Virus record (IMG/VR): IMGVR_UViG_3300030118_002232
Span: 1 to 23,818 of that record
Strand: one strand, 5' to 3'
DNA length: 23,818 nucleotides
DNA from: a virus
Both the position numbers and the translations under genes were made by a program. The notes beneath the pieces were generated by a model. That model was given only the letters and a program-made list of their open reading frames with translations. It had not been told where the DNA came from and did not search any database. Below are positions 1 to 6,385 of the stretch, one piece after another; within the stretch, counting starts at the first letter, position 1, and each line of letters starts with the position of its first letter.

Positions 1-920
1 ACAACAACGTGCAGAGCATCGTTTGTTCCGTCTCGTCTGGATACATAATTATTTGTTTTTGGTTTGTTGAGTACAGATCTCCATGTCACTGTAGCAAAAT
101 CACTACCACCGTCTGCCACACTTGTTAGTATGTTTTGACTGTTGTACCAATCAGCAGATGTTATGGTAGAACCAAAGGCACTTGTTGTACCTGAGTTGTT
201 TACAATGTTGAGTGTCTCGCCTGTCTTGAACTCAAACTGTGAGTTCTGCTGATACTCTACTAATGTTTCTGTACCATCTATGACTGTACTTACGACTTTG
301 ACATCGATTGTAGTTGCAGTCTTTCCTGTGATAACACCTTTCAGTATACCTGATGCAGCAGTGACTGTACCAACACCGATTGTGTTTCCTGTCAACGCCT
401 GTGTTACACCAAATCCAACTTTAGTAGCAGCGATTGTGCCATCCTCTAATGTCGGTGTGATGATTTGATCGGCAGCATTATCAATGATTGCTACCTTTAC
501 ATTTTCTGACCAGTGACCTGGATTTTTTGCAGCGAAATACCAAGTGGTATCATCTGCCTGATTATTGTTGTAATCCTCTAATCCTTCGAGTAGAAGAGTA
601 ATACTTGCTGAACCAACCGCAGCGTTTGCTGTGTTGAGGTCACCACCTACACATCTTACAATGTCTAACTTACCACCGTATGATAAGAAATTCGATGCTG
701 CATACCACGTTTCGTAGTGATAATCTGTGGTACCCACGCCTGGTTTACCAAATATTTCAACTAAATCATTCTCATTGTTTACTCTGGTGATCTCGTTACA
801 AGGTCCCTTTGCGAAGGGAGCTGCTAAACCACCAACAACATTCAGAGTGAAATCCACTCCTCCTCTTGTGAGGTCTACCTCTCTAACTGAAATACCTGGA
901 GATGCAAGTCTTAATGCCAT
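1..920 (-). CDS. gp18: Tail sheath protein gp18, N-terminal part (runs off left edge)
   Basis: This is the contractile tail sheath subunit, which polymerises around the tail tube and drives contraction. Reading from the ATG at 920-918 gives 306 open codons to the window edge, so the C-terminal part lies outside. The N-terminus begins MALRLASPGISVREVDLT and is followed by a GGLAAPFAKGP segment. Both are typical of gp18 in T4-like marine phages and form the first beta region, where ASPGV..RE is conserved. The start is supported by a GGGAG ribosome site five bases upstream and a perfect late promoter octamer 38 bases upstream. It follows the sulfotransferase gene, whereas in T4 gene 18 directly follows 17. 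The accessory cassette therefore separates terminase from sheath here. Family identity is recognised from motifs and position, not from an alignment. Confidence 0.93.
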   Translation of the reverse strand, partial: MALRLASPGISVREVDLTRGGVDFTLNVVGGLAAPFAKGPCNEITRVNNENDLVEIFGKPGVGTTDYHYETWYAASNFLSYGGKLDIVRCVGGDLNTANAAVGSASITLLLEGLEDYNNNQADDTTWYFAAKNPGHWSENVKVAIIDNAADQIITPTLEDGTIAATKVGFGVTQALTGNTIGVGTVTAASGILKGVITGKTATTIDVKVVSTVIDGTETLVEYQQNSQFEFKTGETLNIVNNSGTTSAFGSTITSADWYNSQNILTSVADGGSDFATVTWRSVLNKPKTNNYVSRRDGTNDALHVV

Positions 921-925
921 TCTAA

Positions 926-930
926 CTCCC
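926..930 (-). promoter_or_regulatory. Ribosome binding site of gp18
   Basis: GGGAG on the minus strand sits five bases before the ATG at 920. It fixes that start, because the open frame would otherwise run off the window with no reference. The leader also contains a small CCC-ATA-GGG inverted repeat that would partly include this site. Confidence 0.7.
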
Positions 931-956
931 TATGGGTCCTTCTTTTTAGACTGAAA

Positions 957-1787
957 TTATTTATAAAAAAGACGGTCTTTCCATGCTTTAGGTACATTAT
1001 CGTACTCATCATATATCCACTTCATGTTGTCGTATGCAAGTTTCCATGTGTCCTTATCAAGGTCACACCACTGTGAATACAAATCATCTTTCATCTTTGA
1101 GAGTCGTGCTATCTTACTATATCTTGGTTTGATATCATACTCTAAGAAGTAAGACAGAGGGTAGGTGTGACCAGCATAGAACTCCTCATTTATGATTACC
1201 TTTACATTATTTTCTCCCCACACTCTCACATACTTCTTATACTTGTCAACGTAACTCAGATTAGGATCATCAAATTTCATGTGTGACTGTGGTGTCCCAC
1301 CCTCTGTCAATGACTTTCTATTACAAACTGACCACAACCTTCTTATAGGATCTCTGAGCATCATCACCACCTTGATGTCAAAATGTTTGAGTAACTCATC
1401 TTTGATTGACAGCATGAACTCTTCTGTCAGTTGTTGTTCTGAATTAGAGAAGTCAAGAAGAGACTGATACTTACCCTCTATCTCTTTCCACAATTTGACA
1501 TAGTAACTAATGTAGTTTTCAAGACTAGGTTCTTTATCAAACGTATGTTCAGGCATGAACATGTTGTCTGGTAGTGACCATGGTCTGTACATACCTTTAC
1601 CGTACCTCTTCTTACTCTGATGTAGTTTCTCTCTATCTTTCTCTACCTGTGGTGACTGTATGTGAAGTAGATAATTACTCTCTTTTACACCACCACCATG
1701 TCCATACTTGTTACTCCATAATGTATAGTACAATGACGATGTACCAGATGAGGGGTACCCTGCATTCAATAGAAGTTTAGGTTTCAT
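957..1787 (-). CDS. PAPS-dependent sulfotransferase-like protein
   Basis: This 276-residue protein has both cofactor-binding motifs of the sulfotransferase superfamily. The N-terminal P-loop-like 5'-phosphosulfate loop is GYPSSGTSSL (residues 10-19). The 3'-phosphate motif is RDPxxRxxS (residues 145-153, within MMLRDPIRRLWS). Known members transfer sulfate from PAPS to sugars, lipids or tyrosines; the acceptor here cannot be read. No signal peptide or membrane segment is visible, so it should act in the host cytoplasm. Its ATG (1787-1785) overlaps the radical SAM stop as ATGA, which implies coupled translation with that gene. Its 3' end carries the late promoter of gp18. The motif spacing is canonical, unlike the two plus-strand sulfotransferase-like proteins at 9982 and 10845. 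Carbohydrate sulfotransferase is the most likely class. That it modifies the same target as the radical SAM pair is an inference from gene order. Confidence 0.82.
   Translation of the reverse strand: MKPKLLLNAGYPSSGTSSLYYTLWSNKYGHGGGVKESNYLLHIQSPQVEKDREKLHQSKKRYGKGMYRPWSLPDNMFMPEHTFDKEPSLENYISYYVKLWKEIEGKYQSLLDFSNSEQQLTEEFMLSIKDELLKHFDIKVVMMLRDPIRRLWSVCNRKSLTEGGTPQSHMKFDDPNLSYVDKYKKYVRVWGENNVKVIINEEFYAGHTYPLSYFLEYDIKPRYSKIARLSKMKDDLYSQWCDLDKDTWKLAYDNMKWIYDEYDNVPKAWKDRLFYK
958..965 (-). promoter_or_regulatory. T4-type late promoter (TATAAATA) for gp18
   Basis: The minus strand reads TATAAATA, the exact T4 late promoter octamer recognised by the phage late sigma factor with its clamp-loaded co-activator. 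By T4 spacing, transcription would start near 952. That gives a leader of about 32 bases before the gp18 start, with a good ribosome site inside. The octamer overlaps the last codons and the stop of the sulfotransferase gene (TAT AAA TAA), so the cassette ends exactly where sheath transcription begins. The motif is seen directly; activity is inferred. Confidence 0.75.
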
Positions 1788-2395
1788 ACGTACTTCCTTA
1801 CAGACACACCATCTATGTTAGAATAATTATCGTCAGGTTGTAAAGACTTCAATGCATCTGTGCCCCACCTACCTGAGTCAATCTGCATGAATTTTATATT
1901 GTGCTCCTTTGCTATCTGCTTACAATGTTCAACATCTTTCTGATTGTAATTGAAGACTATGTACTGCCATGTAGTAGGCACACCAAATGATGCACACTTC
2001 AACATGATGTCAAATAATTTCTCTCCGTCTTGATTGATTCTATACTTATGACTGTCCTGTGGTAAACCATCTATTGCAAACACCCACTCTATATTTTTAC
2101 CTCTCGACATTATGAATGATTTTGTCCACCACATCTTTGGTCTTGCTGCTACAGCAGTGTGAACTACAACTTTTCTATTCTTTCTCAAGCATATAGCAAG
2201 GAGGTTGTGAAAGTTTGGATGTAGTACAGGGTCAGAGACCTGACCACAAAATGTAATCGCTTTGAAAAAATTAGATATCTTCTCCATGTCCGACTCTGTA
2301 AGGTCAGAACCAGGTACATGTTTGAACTTATCTCTTGCACAACCTGGACATCTATTAGCACATCTATTTGATAGATCTAAGTTGATTCCGTACAT
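1784..2395 (-). CDS. Radical SAM core protein lacking its own C-terminal SPASM domain
   Basis: This 203-residue protein (from the ATG at 2395) carries the radical SAM cluster motif CxxxCxxC in LSNRCANRCPGCARD (Cys 12, 16 and 19), right after the first beta strand GINLDLS. Later strands look like a partial TIM barrel: FCGQVSDP replaces the GGE motif, followed by WVFAIDGL and WQYIVFNYNQ. Radical SAM enzymes cleave S-adenosylmethionine to a 5'-deoxyadenosyl radical and modify peptides, sugars or RNA. The C-terminus ends soon after the barrel and has no cysteine cluster. A SPASM-like domain is instead encoded just upstream, overlapping by 19 bases. A TTG at 2416 would add seven residues (MSSLLWI). 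I prefer ATG 2395 because the core motif normally lies close to the N-terminus. The stop overlaps the sulfotransferase start (ATGA). Substrate unknown. Confidence 0.85.
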   Translation of the reverse strand: MYGINLDLSNRCANRCPGCARDKFKHVPGSDLTESDMEKISNFFKAITFCGQVSDPVLHPNFHNLLAICLRKNRKVVVHTAVAARPKMWWTKSFIMSRGKNIEWVFAIDGLPQDSHKYRINQDGEKLFDIMLKCASFGVPTTWQYIVFNYNQKDVEHCKQIAKEHNIKFMQIDSGRWGTDALKSLQPDDNYSNIDGVSVRKYV

Positions 2396-2646
2396 GATCC
2401 ACAATAATGATGACAAACATGAGGGGCACTTTCTGGATCGTTCTTTATAACATCAAAGAAAGACTGCCATTCATCTGATAATATTATATCACTTATCTTA
2501 TCTACATTCTCTACCTTGAATTTTTCTTGCACGAGTTCAGGTATCAGATCCATGTTCTCATGATCCATCCAACAACATGGTAGTAGGTATCCAGTAGCAC
2601 TCCAACCAAAGAACCCCCACTTATCGAGGCACTTTGGTTTGATCAT
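2377..2646 (-). CDS. Stand-alone SPASM/twitch-type iron-sulfur domain protein
   Basis: This 89-residue protein starts at the ATG 2646-2644, which overlaps the gp17 stop as ATGA. A GTG at 2661 would add five residues and is less likely. Residues 6-24 fit the first half of the SPASM signature, C-x(9-15)-G-x4-C: Cys6, Gly19 and Cys24, inside GYLLPCCWMD. A second group, Cys78, Cys82 and Cys85 (HVCHHYCGSC), lies near the C-terminus. SPASM domains bind auxiliary 4Fe-4S clusters and normally form the C-terminus of radical SAM enzymes such as anaerobic sulfatase maturases and peptide-modifying enzymes. Here the domain is a separate gene placed 5' of the radical SAM core gene, with a 19-base overlap. 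It therefore probably works in trans as the auxiliary-cluster subunit. The domain call rests on cysteine spacing, which I see directly; the partnership is inferred. Confidence 0.72.
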   Translation of the reverse strand: MIKPKCLDKWGFFGWSATGYLLPCCWMDHENMDLIPELVQEKFKVENVDKISDIILSDEWQSFFDVIKNDPESAPHVCHHYCGSCTEST

Positions 2647-4292
2647 AGATGATACTCCCACATGAATGACCTGTCACCATACTCATCTGCTTTCTTCCAT
2701 CTATCACCATCTGAGTCTACCTCCTCATAATCTTCCAATCCATCAAGCACAAAACCAAACGGTGCCATGTCCTGTTCTATAGCATTCTTTTGCTCTTCGT
2801 ATATACGTTTTCTTACATCTTGATCTGTCATCTCTTTGAAGTAGTCCTGTGCCACCAACCATGAGAATATAACAAGACACATGGCAAGGTCATCATTACA
2901 ACCTTCCTCTGCCTCAAACGATTGCTTCTTCTGTATGAACGTGGTCAATTCAGATATGATATTATAATCACAGAATATAAGTTTGTCCTCCTCTATCAGT
3001 GTCTTCAGGTTAGAGCAACCTACCTTCTTTGTAGTGGTGCTCATCTTGACACCTAGTTGTGTCTTGACACCAGAGAATCCTGATCCCACTATCTGACCTG
3101 CTCTACCACGCATGGCAACCATAAGTAAGTTCTCATACTCTAGGTCATAGAATAGTATGGATGCAACCTGATCACCAATATCATTGACCTCACACAAGAC
3201 ATATGCATTGTTGTACGCTGTTGCTACCTCCTCAATTACAGATGGGAATAGCATTGGTTTTATCTCATTGTCTCTATATGTTGCCACTATCTTGTATGGG
3301 AACTCCGTGATATCAGCAACGATGAATGCACTATAGTCTTTAGACACACCTCTCGCTACGTCCACTGTCACAATGTAATCTCTCTTAGGGTATGGTCTCT
3401 CATACACAGACAGTTTGCCATTCTGTTCTATTGGTTGCTCATACACCAGTGACTTGAGTTTTGATGCTGCTATCAGTGTGTCTACAGATCCTAGGAACTC
3501 ACACTCAAACTCAATAGCAAACTGTTGCTTACTCGTGTTCTTTATCGTCTGTTCTTTCCACTTGGCATTTCTACCTGGCACCTCAGACCAGTGCACCTCA
3601 GTTGCAACATACTCATTCTGTCCACGTTCAGCATCATGCCACATACGATAGAAGTGATTCATACCATGTGGAGTGGATACTATTATAACCTTCGTAGATT
3701 TACCAGAAGATATAGTAGGATACACAGACGCAAAGAAATCATCTGCAAGATGGTTCTGCACGAATGCAAACTCATCAAGGAAGATGATGTTGAATGACAT
3801 ACCTCGAACTGCTGATGCAGATGTAGATGCTGCTATTATTTTTGATCCGTTTTCGAGTTCCATAGAACCCTTATTCCACGCAACGATTCCTTGCTGCATC
3901 CACCTCGGCAAGTTTTCATACGCCAGTTGTAATCGTCCGAGCAGATCTCTAGCAGTCGCTGCTTTATTAGCGAGAATTCCGATGTTGACATTATCGTTGA
4001 AGATAGCGTAATGGAGAAGATATGATACCACCGTTGTAGACTTACCAGTCTGTCGTGGCATTTTACAGATATTAAACCTATGCTTATGAAAATTCTTTAG
4101 TAGTTTCTTTTGAAACTTATACATGTTGAAATGAACAAGACCCTCATCCACGTTCACTATTCGTATATGCTTCTCTGTGAAGTATACTGGGTCGTTCTTA
4201 CACTTGAGGAATTCTTTTACATCTTCCTCAGTGAATTGTTGTTGAGTATTTGCTTTCTTTAGATTCGGATTACCAAGATAAATGTCACTCAT
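2643..4292 (-). CDS. gp17: Terminase large subunit (DNA packaging ATPase and nuclease)
   Basis: This 549-residue packaging motor protein docks on the portal, pumps DNA into the prohead and cuts the concatemer. The ATPase domain shows Walker A at residues 79-86 (PRQTGKST), Walker B with catalytic glutamate at 170-174 (IFLDE), and a coupling motif STPHG at 206-210. The RNase H-like nuclease domain shows the acidic triad of the T4 family: Asp311 (TVDVARG), Glu368 (CEVND) and an Asp pair at 467-468 (CNDDLAM). The length is slightly below T4 gp17 (about 610 residues). The start is ATG 4292, after the short spacer behind the Lys/Ala-rich gene. Its stop overlaps the start of the SPASM gene by ATGA, so cassette 1 is translationally coupled to the motor gene. 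No sign of an intron or homing endonuclease, which some T4-like phages carry near this gene. Confidence 0.97.
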   Translation of the reverse strand: MSDIYLGNPNLKKANTQQQFTEEDVKEFLKCKNDPVYFTEKHIRIVNVDEGLVHFNMYKFQKKLLKNFHKHRFNICKMPRQTGKSTTVVSYLLHYAIFNDNVNIGILANKAATARDLLGRLQLAYENLPRWMQQGIVAWNKGSMELENGSKIIAASTSASAVRGMSFNIIFLDEFAFVQNHLADDFFASVYPTISSGKSTKVIIVSTPHGMNHFYRMWHDAERGQNEYVATEVHWSEVPGRNAKWKEQTIKNTSKQQFAIEFECEFLGSVDTLIAASKLKSLVYEQPIEQNGKLSVYERPYPKRDYIVTVDVARGVSKDYSAFIVADITEFPYKIVATYRDNEIKPMLFPSVIEEVATAYNNAYVLCEVNDIGDQVASILFYDLEYENLLMVAMRGRAGQIVGSGFSGVKTQLGVKMSTTTKKVGCSNLKTLIEEDKLIFCDYNIISELTTFIQKKQSFEAEEGCNDDLAMCLVIFSWLVAQDYFKEMTDQDVRKRIYEEQKNAIEQDMAPFGFVLDGLEDYEEVDSDGDRWKKADEYGDRSFMWEYHL

Positions 4293-4296
4293 AGAA

Positions 4297-4875
4297 TCAT
4301 AATTTGTTTAGATAATCTTTGAACGTTATTCCTTCCTTTGCGAATGATGATGTACCAAATGCTCCACTGGTAGCAGAGATAGATTTCTTAGCATACTCAC
4401 CACCCTTTTCTGCTGCTTTCTTTGTAACATCACCAGTCTTTTGCATTGCTTTTTTAGCAGCTTCTTTTTTCTTGGTGGTTAGTTTGTCAATCGCCTTGAG
4501 TTTCCTCTCACCTCTTTTTGTTCTAGTGTCACTAGGACCGTCTGGTTTGGTCTTTGACATATCAGGTCTGCTTGCCTGATCTTTTTTTATTTTTTTATGT
4601 AATGCTCTATCTTTATCATAAAGATCTCTATTGAACTCACCAGTCTTAGGATCTTTATACTTAGGGTTTCTGACGTTAGGTCGCTTGAATCTGACTGGTT
4701 TGGTTGCAGGTTTAGTTGCTTTAGTTGCACTCTTTGCTGCACCTTTAGCAGCACTACCTGTTGCTTTTGCTGCACCCTTTGCCATTTTTGCAGCACCCTT
4801 TGCAATTGCTTTACCAGCGACTGCTAAACCTTTTCCTACAGCAGCAAGAGGTGCTGCTTCTTGTACGTTTTCCAT
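4297..4875 (-). CDS. Lys/Ala-rich basic protein, histone H1-like composition
   Basis: This 192-residue protein lies between gp16 and gp17. Residues about 15-60 are a low-complexity run of AKGAAK/ATK units that resembles histone H1 tails. A basic, proline-containing segment (KPVRFKRPNVRNPKYKDPKTG) follows, then a lysine-rich helical stretch (KKKEAAKKAMQKTGDVTKKAAEK). The C-terminus ends in EGITFKDYLNKL. No enzyme motif is visible. The composition suggests binding to DNA or to an acidic surface. Its place beside both terminase subunits suggests a packaging or internal virion role, but that is inference. The C-terminal TFKDYLNKL resembles TYKQYMSEL at the N-terminus of the 56-residue protein at 7752-7922 (see findings). 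The start is ATG 4875, four bases after the gp16 stop. Similar lysine-rich structural proteins are known in marine T4-like phages, though I cannot assign a named family. Confidence 0.75.
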   Translation of the reverse strand: MENVQEAAPLAAVGKGLAVAGKAIAKGAAKMAKGAAKATGSAAKGAAKSATKATKPATKPVRFKRPNVRNPKYKDPKTGEFNRDLYDKDRALHKKIKKDQASRPDMSKTKPDGPSDTRTKRGERKLKAIDKLTTKKKEAAKKAMQKTGDVTKKAAEKGGEYAKKSISATSGAFGTSSFAKEGITFKDYLNKL

Positions 4876-4878
4876 GTT

Positions 4879-5283
4879 TTATTTAGACTGTTTAGACATG
4901 TCCTTCAACATCTTTTGAAGGTCGGATGTACTACCCACAAACATAGCATTGTTTGTGACTGACTTAGGTCCTGACTTGTCCTCGTCAAGATCTTTCATCT
5001 TCTTTTGTAGATCAATCAACTTGTCAGTTGTATCTGCTACGTGTTTGATCAATTGACCTGCTACTTCATATGCTCTAGGGTGTTGAGAGTCTTGACATAC
5101 ATCGAGTATACCATTGACTGCCTCTTGTCCCTTCTCAACTAGATCATACAATTGGGCACGACTGTACTCATAATCCTTTTCGGGATCATTTTGTTCACCA
5201 GACTTAGCAATTCTCTTTTTTTCACGGACAATTTCAGACTTCACATCTAGTGCTTTATCAATAGCATCATAAGAATTTGACAT
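4879..5283 (-). CDS. gp16: Terminase small subunit
   Basis: This 134-residue protein is the small terminase subunit, which recognises the DNA end or concatemer and regulates the large subunit's ATPase and nuclease. The central helical region (DLVEKGQEAVNGILDVCQDS, then QHPRAYEVAGQLIKHVAD) and the C-terminal NNAMFVGSTSDLQKMLK match the pattern of gp16 in marine T4-like phages. The protein is predicted to be almost all helix, with a coiled-coil core (VADTTDKLIDLQKKMKDLDE) as expected for a ring-forming subunit. The start is ATG 5283, with a GGAAA ribosome site about six bases upstream. It sits between gp15 and the Lys/Ala-rich gene, in the conserved order 15-16-17. Length is usual for the family (T4 gp16 is about 164). 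Confidence 0.92.
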   Translation of the reverse strand: MSNSYDAIDKALDVKSEIVREKKRIAKSGEQNDPEKDYEYSRAQLYDLVEKGQEAVNGILDVCQDSQHPRAYEVAGQLIKHVADTTDKLIDLQKKMKDLDEDKSGPKSVTNNAMFVGSTSDLQKMLKDMSKQSK

Positions 5284-5338
5284 GCTTTTCCAAATAATTA
5301 CAGAGCAAATATTCGGAGGATTCGGGGTATTTTTTAAT

Positions 5339-5346
5339 TATTTAGA
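5339..5346 (-). promoter_or_regulatory. Possible late promoter (TCTAAATA) before gp16
   Basis: The minus strand reads TCTAAATA, six of eight matches to the T4 late octamer, overlapping the gp15 stop. T4 spacing predicts a start near 5333 and a leader of about 50 bases before gp16. The 58-base gap (5284-5341) holds nothing else except a short direct repeat (CCGAAT twice). Weak match; activity not shown. Confidence 0.3.
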
Positions 5347-6385
5347 TATCAGTGCCTTGTACTGTGCTATATTCTAGTCCATCAGCATCAAAGAATGACC
5401 TAGATTCTGTGAATCCAAACTCGTCACCTACCTCAATGAGTGCACTATCTTGAGCGTCAACTTGACTTATGCTAGTACCTGCATAGTGCTCTGTTATCTT
5501 ACTACCAAACTGTCCCCTTTGTACCAAGAGATTAGTACCATTGATCTCTCTGATTCTGAATACCTCTGAGTTGATTTGGATATATGTGTTTGTAGATAGT
5601 GATGCAGCAGATGACACAGAGATCAGTGTCTGTTTAGTTGTTATCTCTGCTGTGATCGTAGTAACAGTGTCATCATTGTAGTCTTTGACTGCCTGTGGTA
5701 CGACTGTGTATCTCTGTGCTCTTGGTGCTTTGATAGCAGTAGAGTAATCGACTTGTACCTTCTTGATAACACCAGACTCGTCTGTTGGAACCTCTTGATA
5801 GAAGTATGTCTTTGCAATAAAATCTAGATCGTATTGTATAAATCTACGAGTTGAGAAATCACCTTCATACTCATCTGAGAAAGATACATTAGCAAGAGTG
5901 AAAGGTATATCTCTCTTCTCCTCTACACCCTCAAGCATATTGACAGTGACACTATATGCAGGTTGGAAGAATGGTAATATTTGTTCTATGATCTGTAGTG
6001 CATCATCTTGTAACTTAGTAGCAAAACTCAATCTAAATCCTATTTCATATGGCACAGGTAAAAATATTTTTTTGTGTTTTGTTTTATCAGAACCCTTACC
6101 TGTAAATTTTGTGACAGGTGATGACTTACGACTTGGATCATAAGCATACGATGTCAACTCAAAAGATATTCTAGGTAATGTGATTGCAATGTTGTCATCA
6201 AAATTTGACTGCTGTTCTATCCTTGCAAGGAACCTCTGCATAGGTCCGTATGCTATAGGCACCTTGATCTGACTGATTGCTTTGCCATCGTCAGCAAACT
6301 TCTTGATCTTGATATTGTTGAACAATGTACCGAAAGCGATTACAGTCTTCCTGATTGTCTCGTTGTAGAAATAATTACCTACCAT
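5342..6385 (-). CDS. gp15: Tail sheath stabiliser and completion protein with a C-terminal extension
   Basis: In T4, gp15 caps the tail and joins it to the neck. The N-terminal two thirds carry the family hallmarks: an ETIRKTVIAFGTLFNNI segment near residue 10, VPIAYGPMQRFLARIEQ around 43-59 and ITLPRISFELTSYAYD around 68-83. The protein is 347 residues, longer than T4 gp15 (about 272). The extra length is a C-terminal region (roughly residue 240 on) containing TLISVSSAASLSTNTYIQI, then EVFRI...VQRGQFGS and H-AGTSI. This pattern recurs in the giant protein at 15670-22740 as an ITRGNDDTFARTYPVGTPV segment, so a shared beta module is likely. The start ATG 6385 overlaps the gp14 stop (TAATG), implying coupling in the 13-14-15 block. 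Confidence 0.92.
   Translation of the reverse strand: MVGNYFYNETIRKTVIAFGTLFNNIKIKKFADDGKAISQIKVPIAYGPMQRFLARIEQQSNFDDNIAITLPRISFELTSYAYDPSRKSSPVTKFTGKGSDKTKHKKIFLPVPYEIGFRLSFATKLQDDALQIIEQILPFFQPAYSVTVNMLEGVEEKRDIPFTLANVSFSDEYEGDFSTRRFIQYDLDFIAKTYFYQEVPTDESGVIKKVQVDYSTAIKAPRAQRYTVVPQAVKDYNDDTVTTITAEITTKQTLISVSSAASLSTNTYIQINSEVFRIREINGTNLLVQRGQFGSKITEHYAGTSISQVDAQDSALIEVGDEFGFTESRSFFDADGLEYSTVQGTDI

Noticed and set aside
280-954. Plus-strand frames of 62 and 75 codons at the left edge
   Set aside because: They lie opposite the clearly recognisable gp18 frame, which runs off the left edge.
2396-2416. TTG start adding seven residues to the radical SAM protein
   Set aside because: ATG 2395 puts the cluster motif at the usual distance from the N-terminus; the extra residues look like read-through of the upstream SPASM gene region.
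957-2646. Cassette 1 as a complete RiPP (modified peptide) cluster
   Set aside because: No short precursor-like frame is visible beside the radical SAM gene, so a peptide natural product cannot be supported from this window.
5304-5330. Hairpin or terminator between gp15 and gp16
   Set aside because: The CCGAAT copies are direct, not inverted, repeats, and no stem with a U-run is present.
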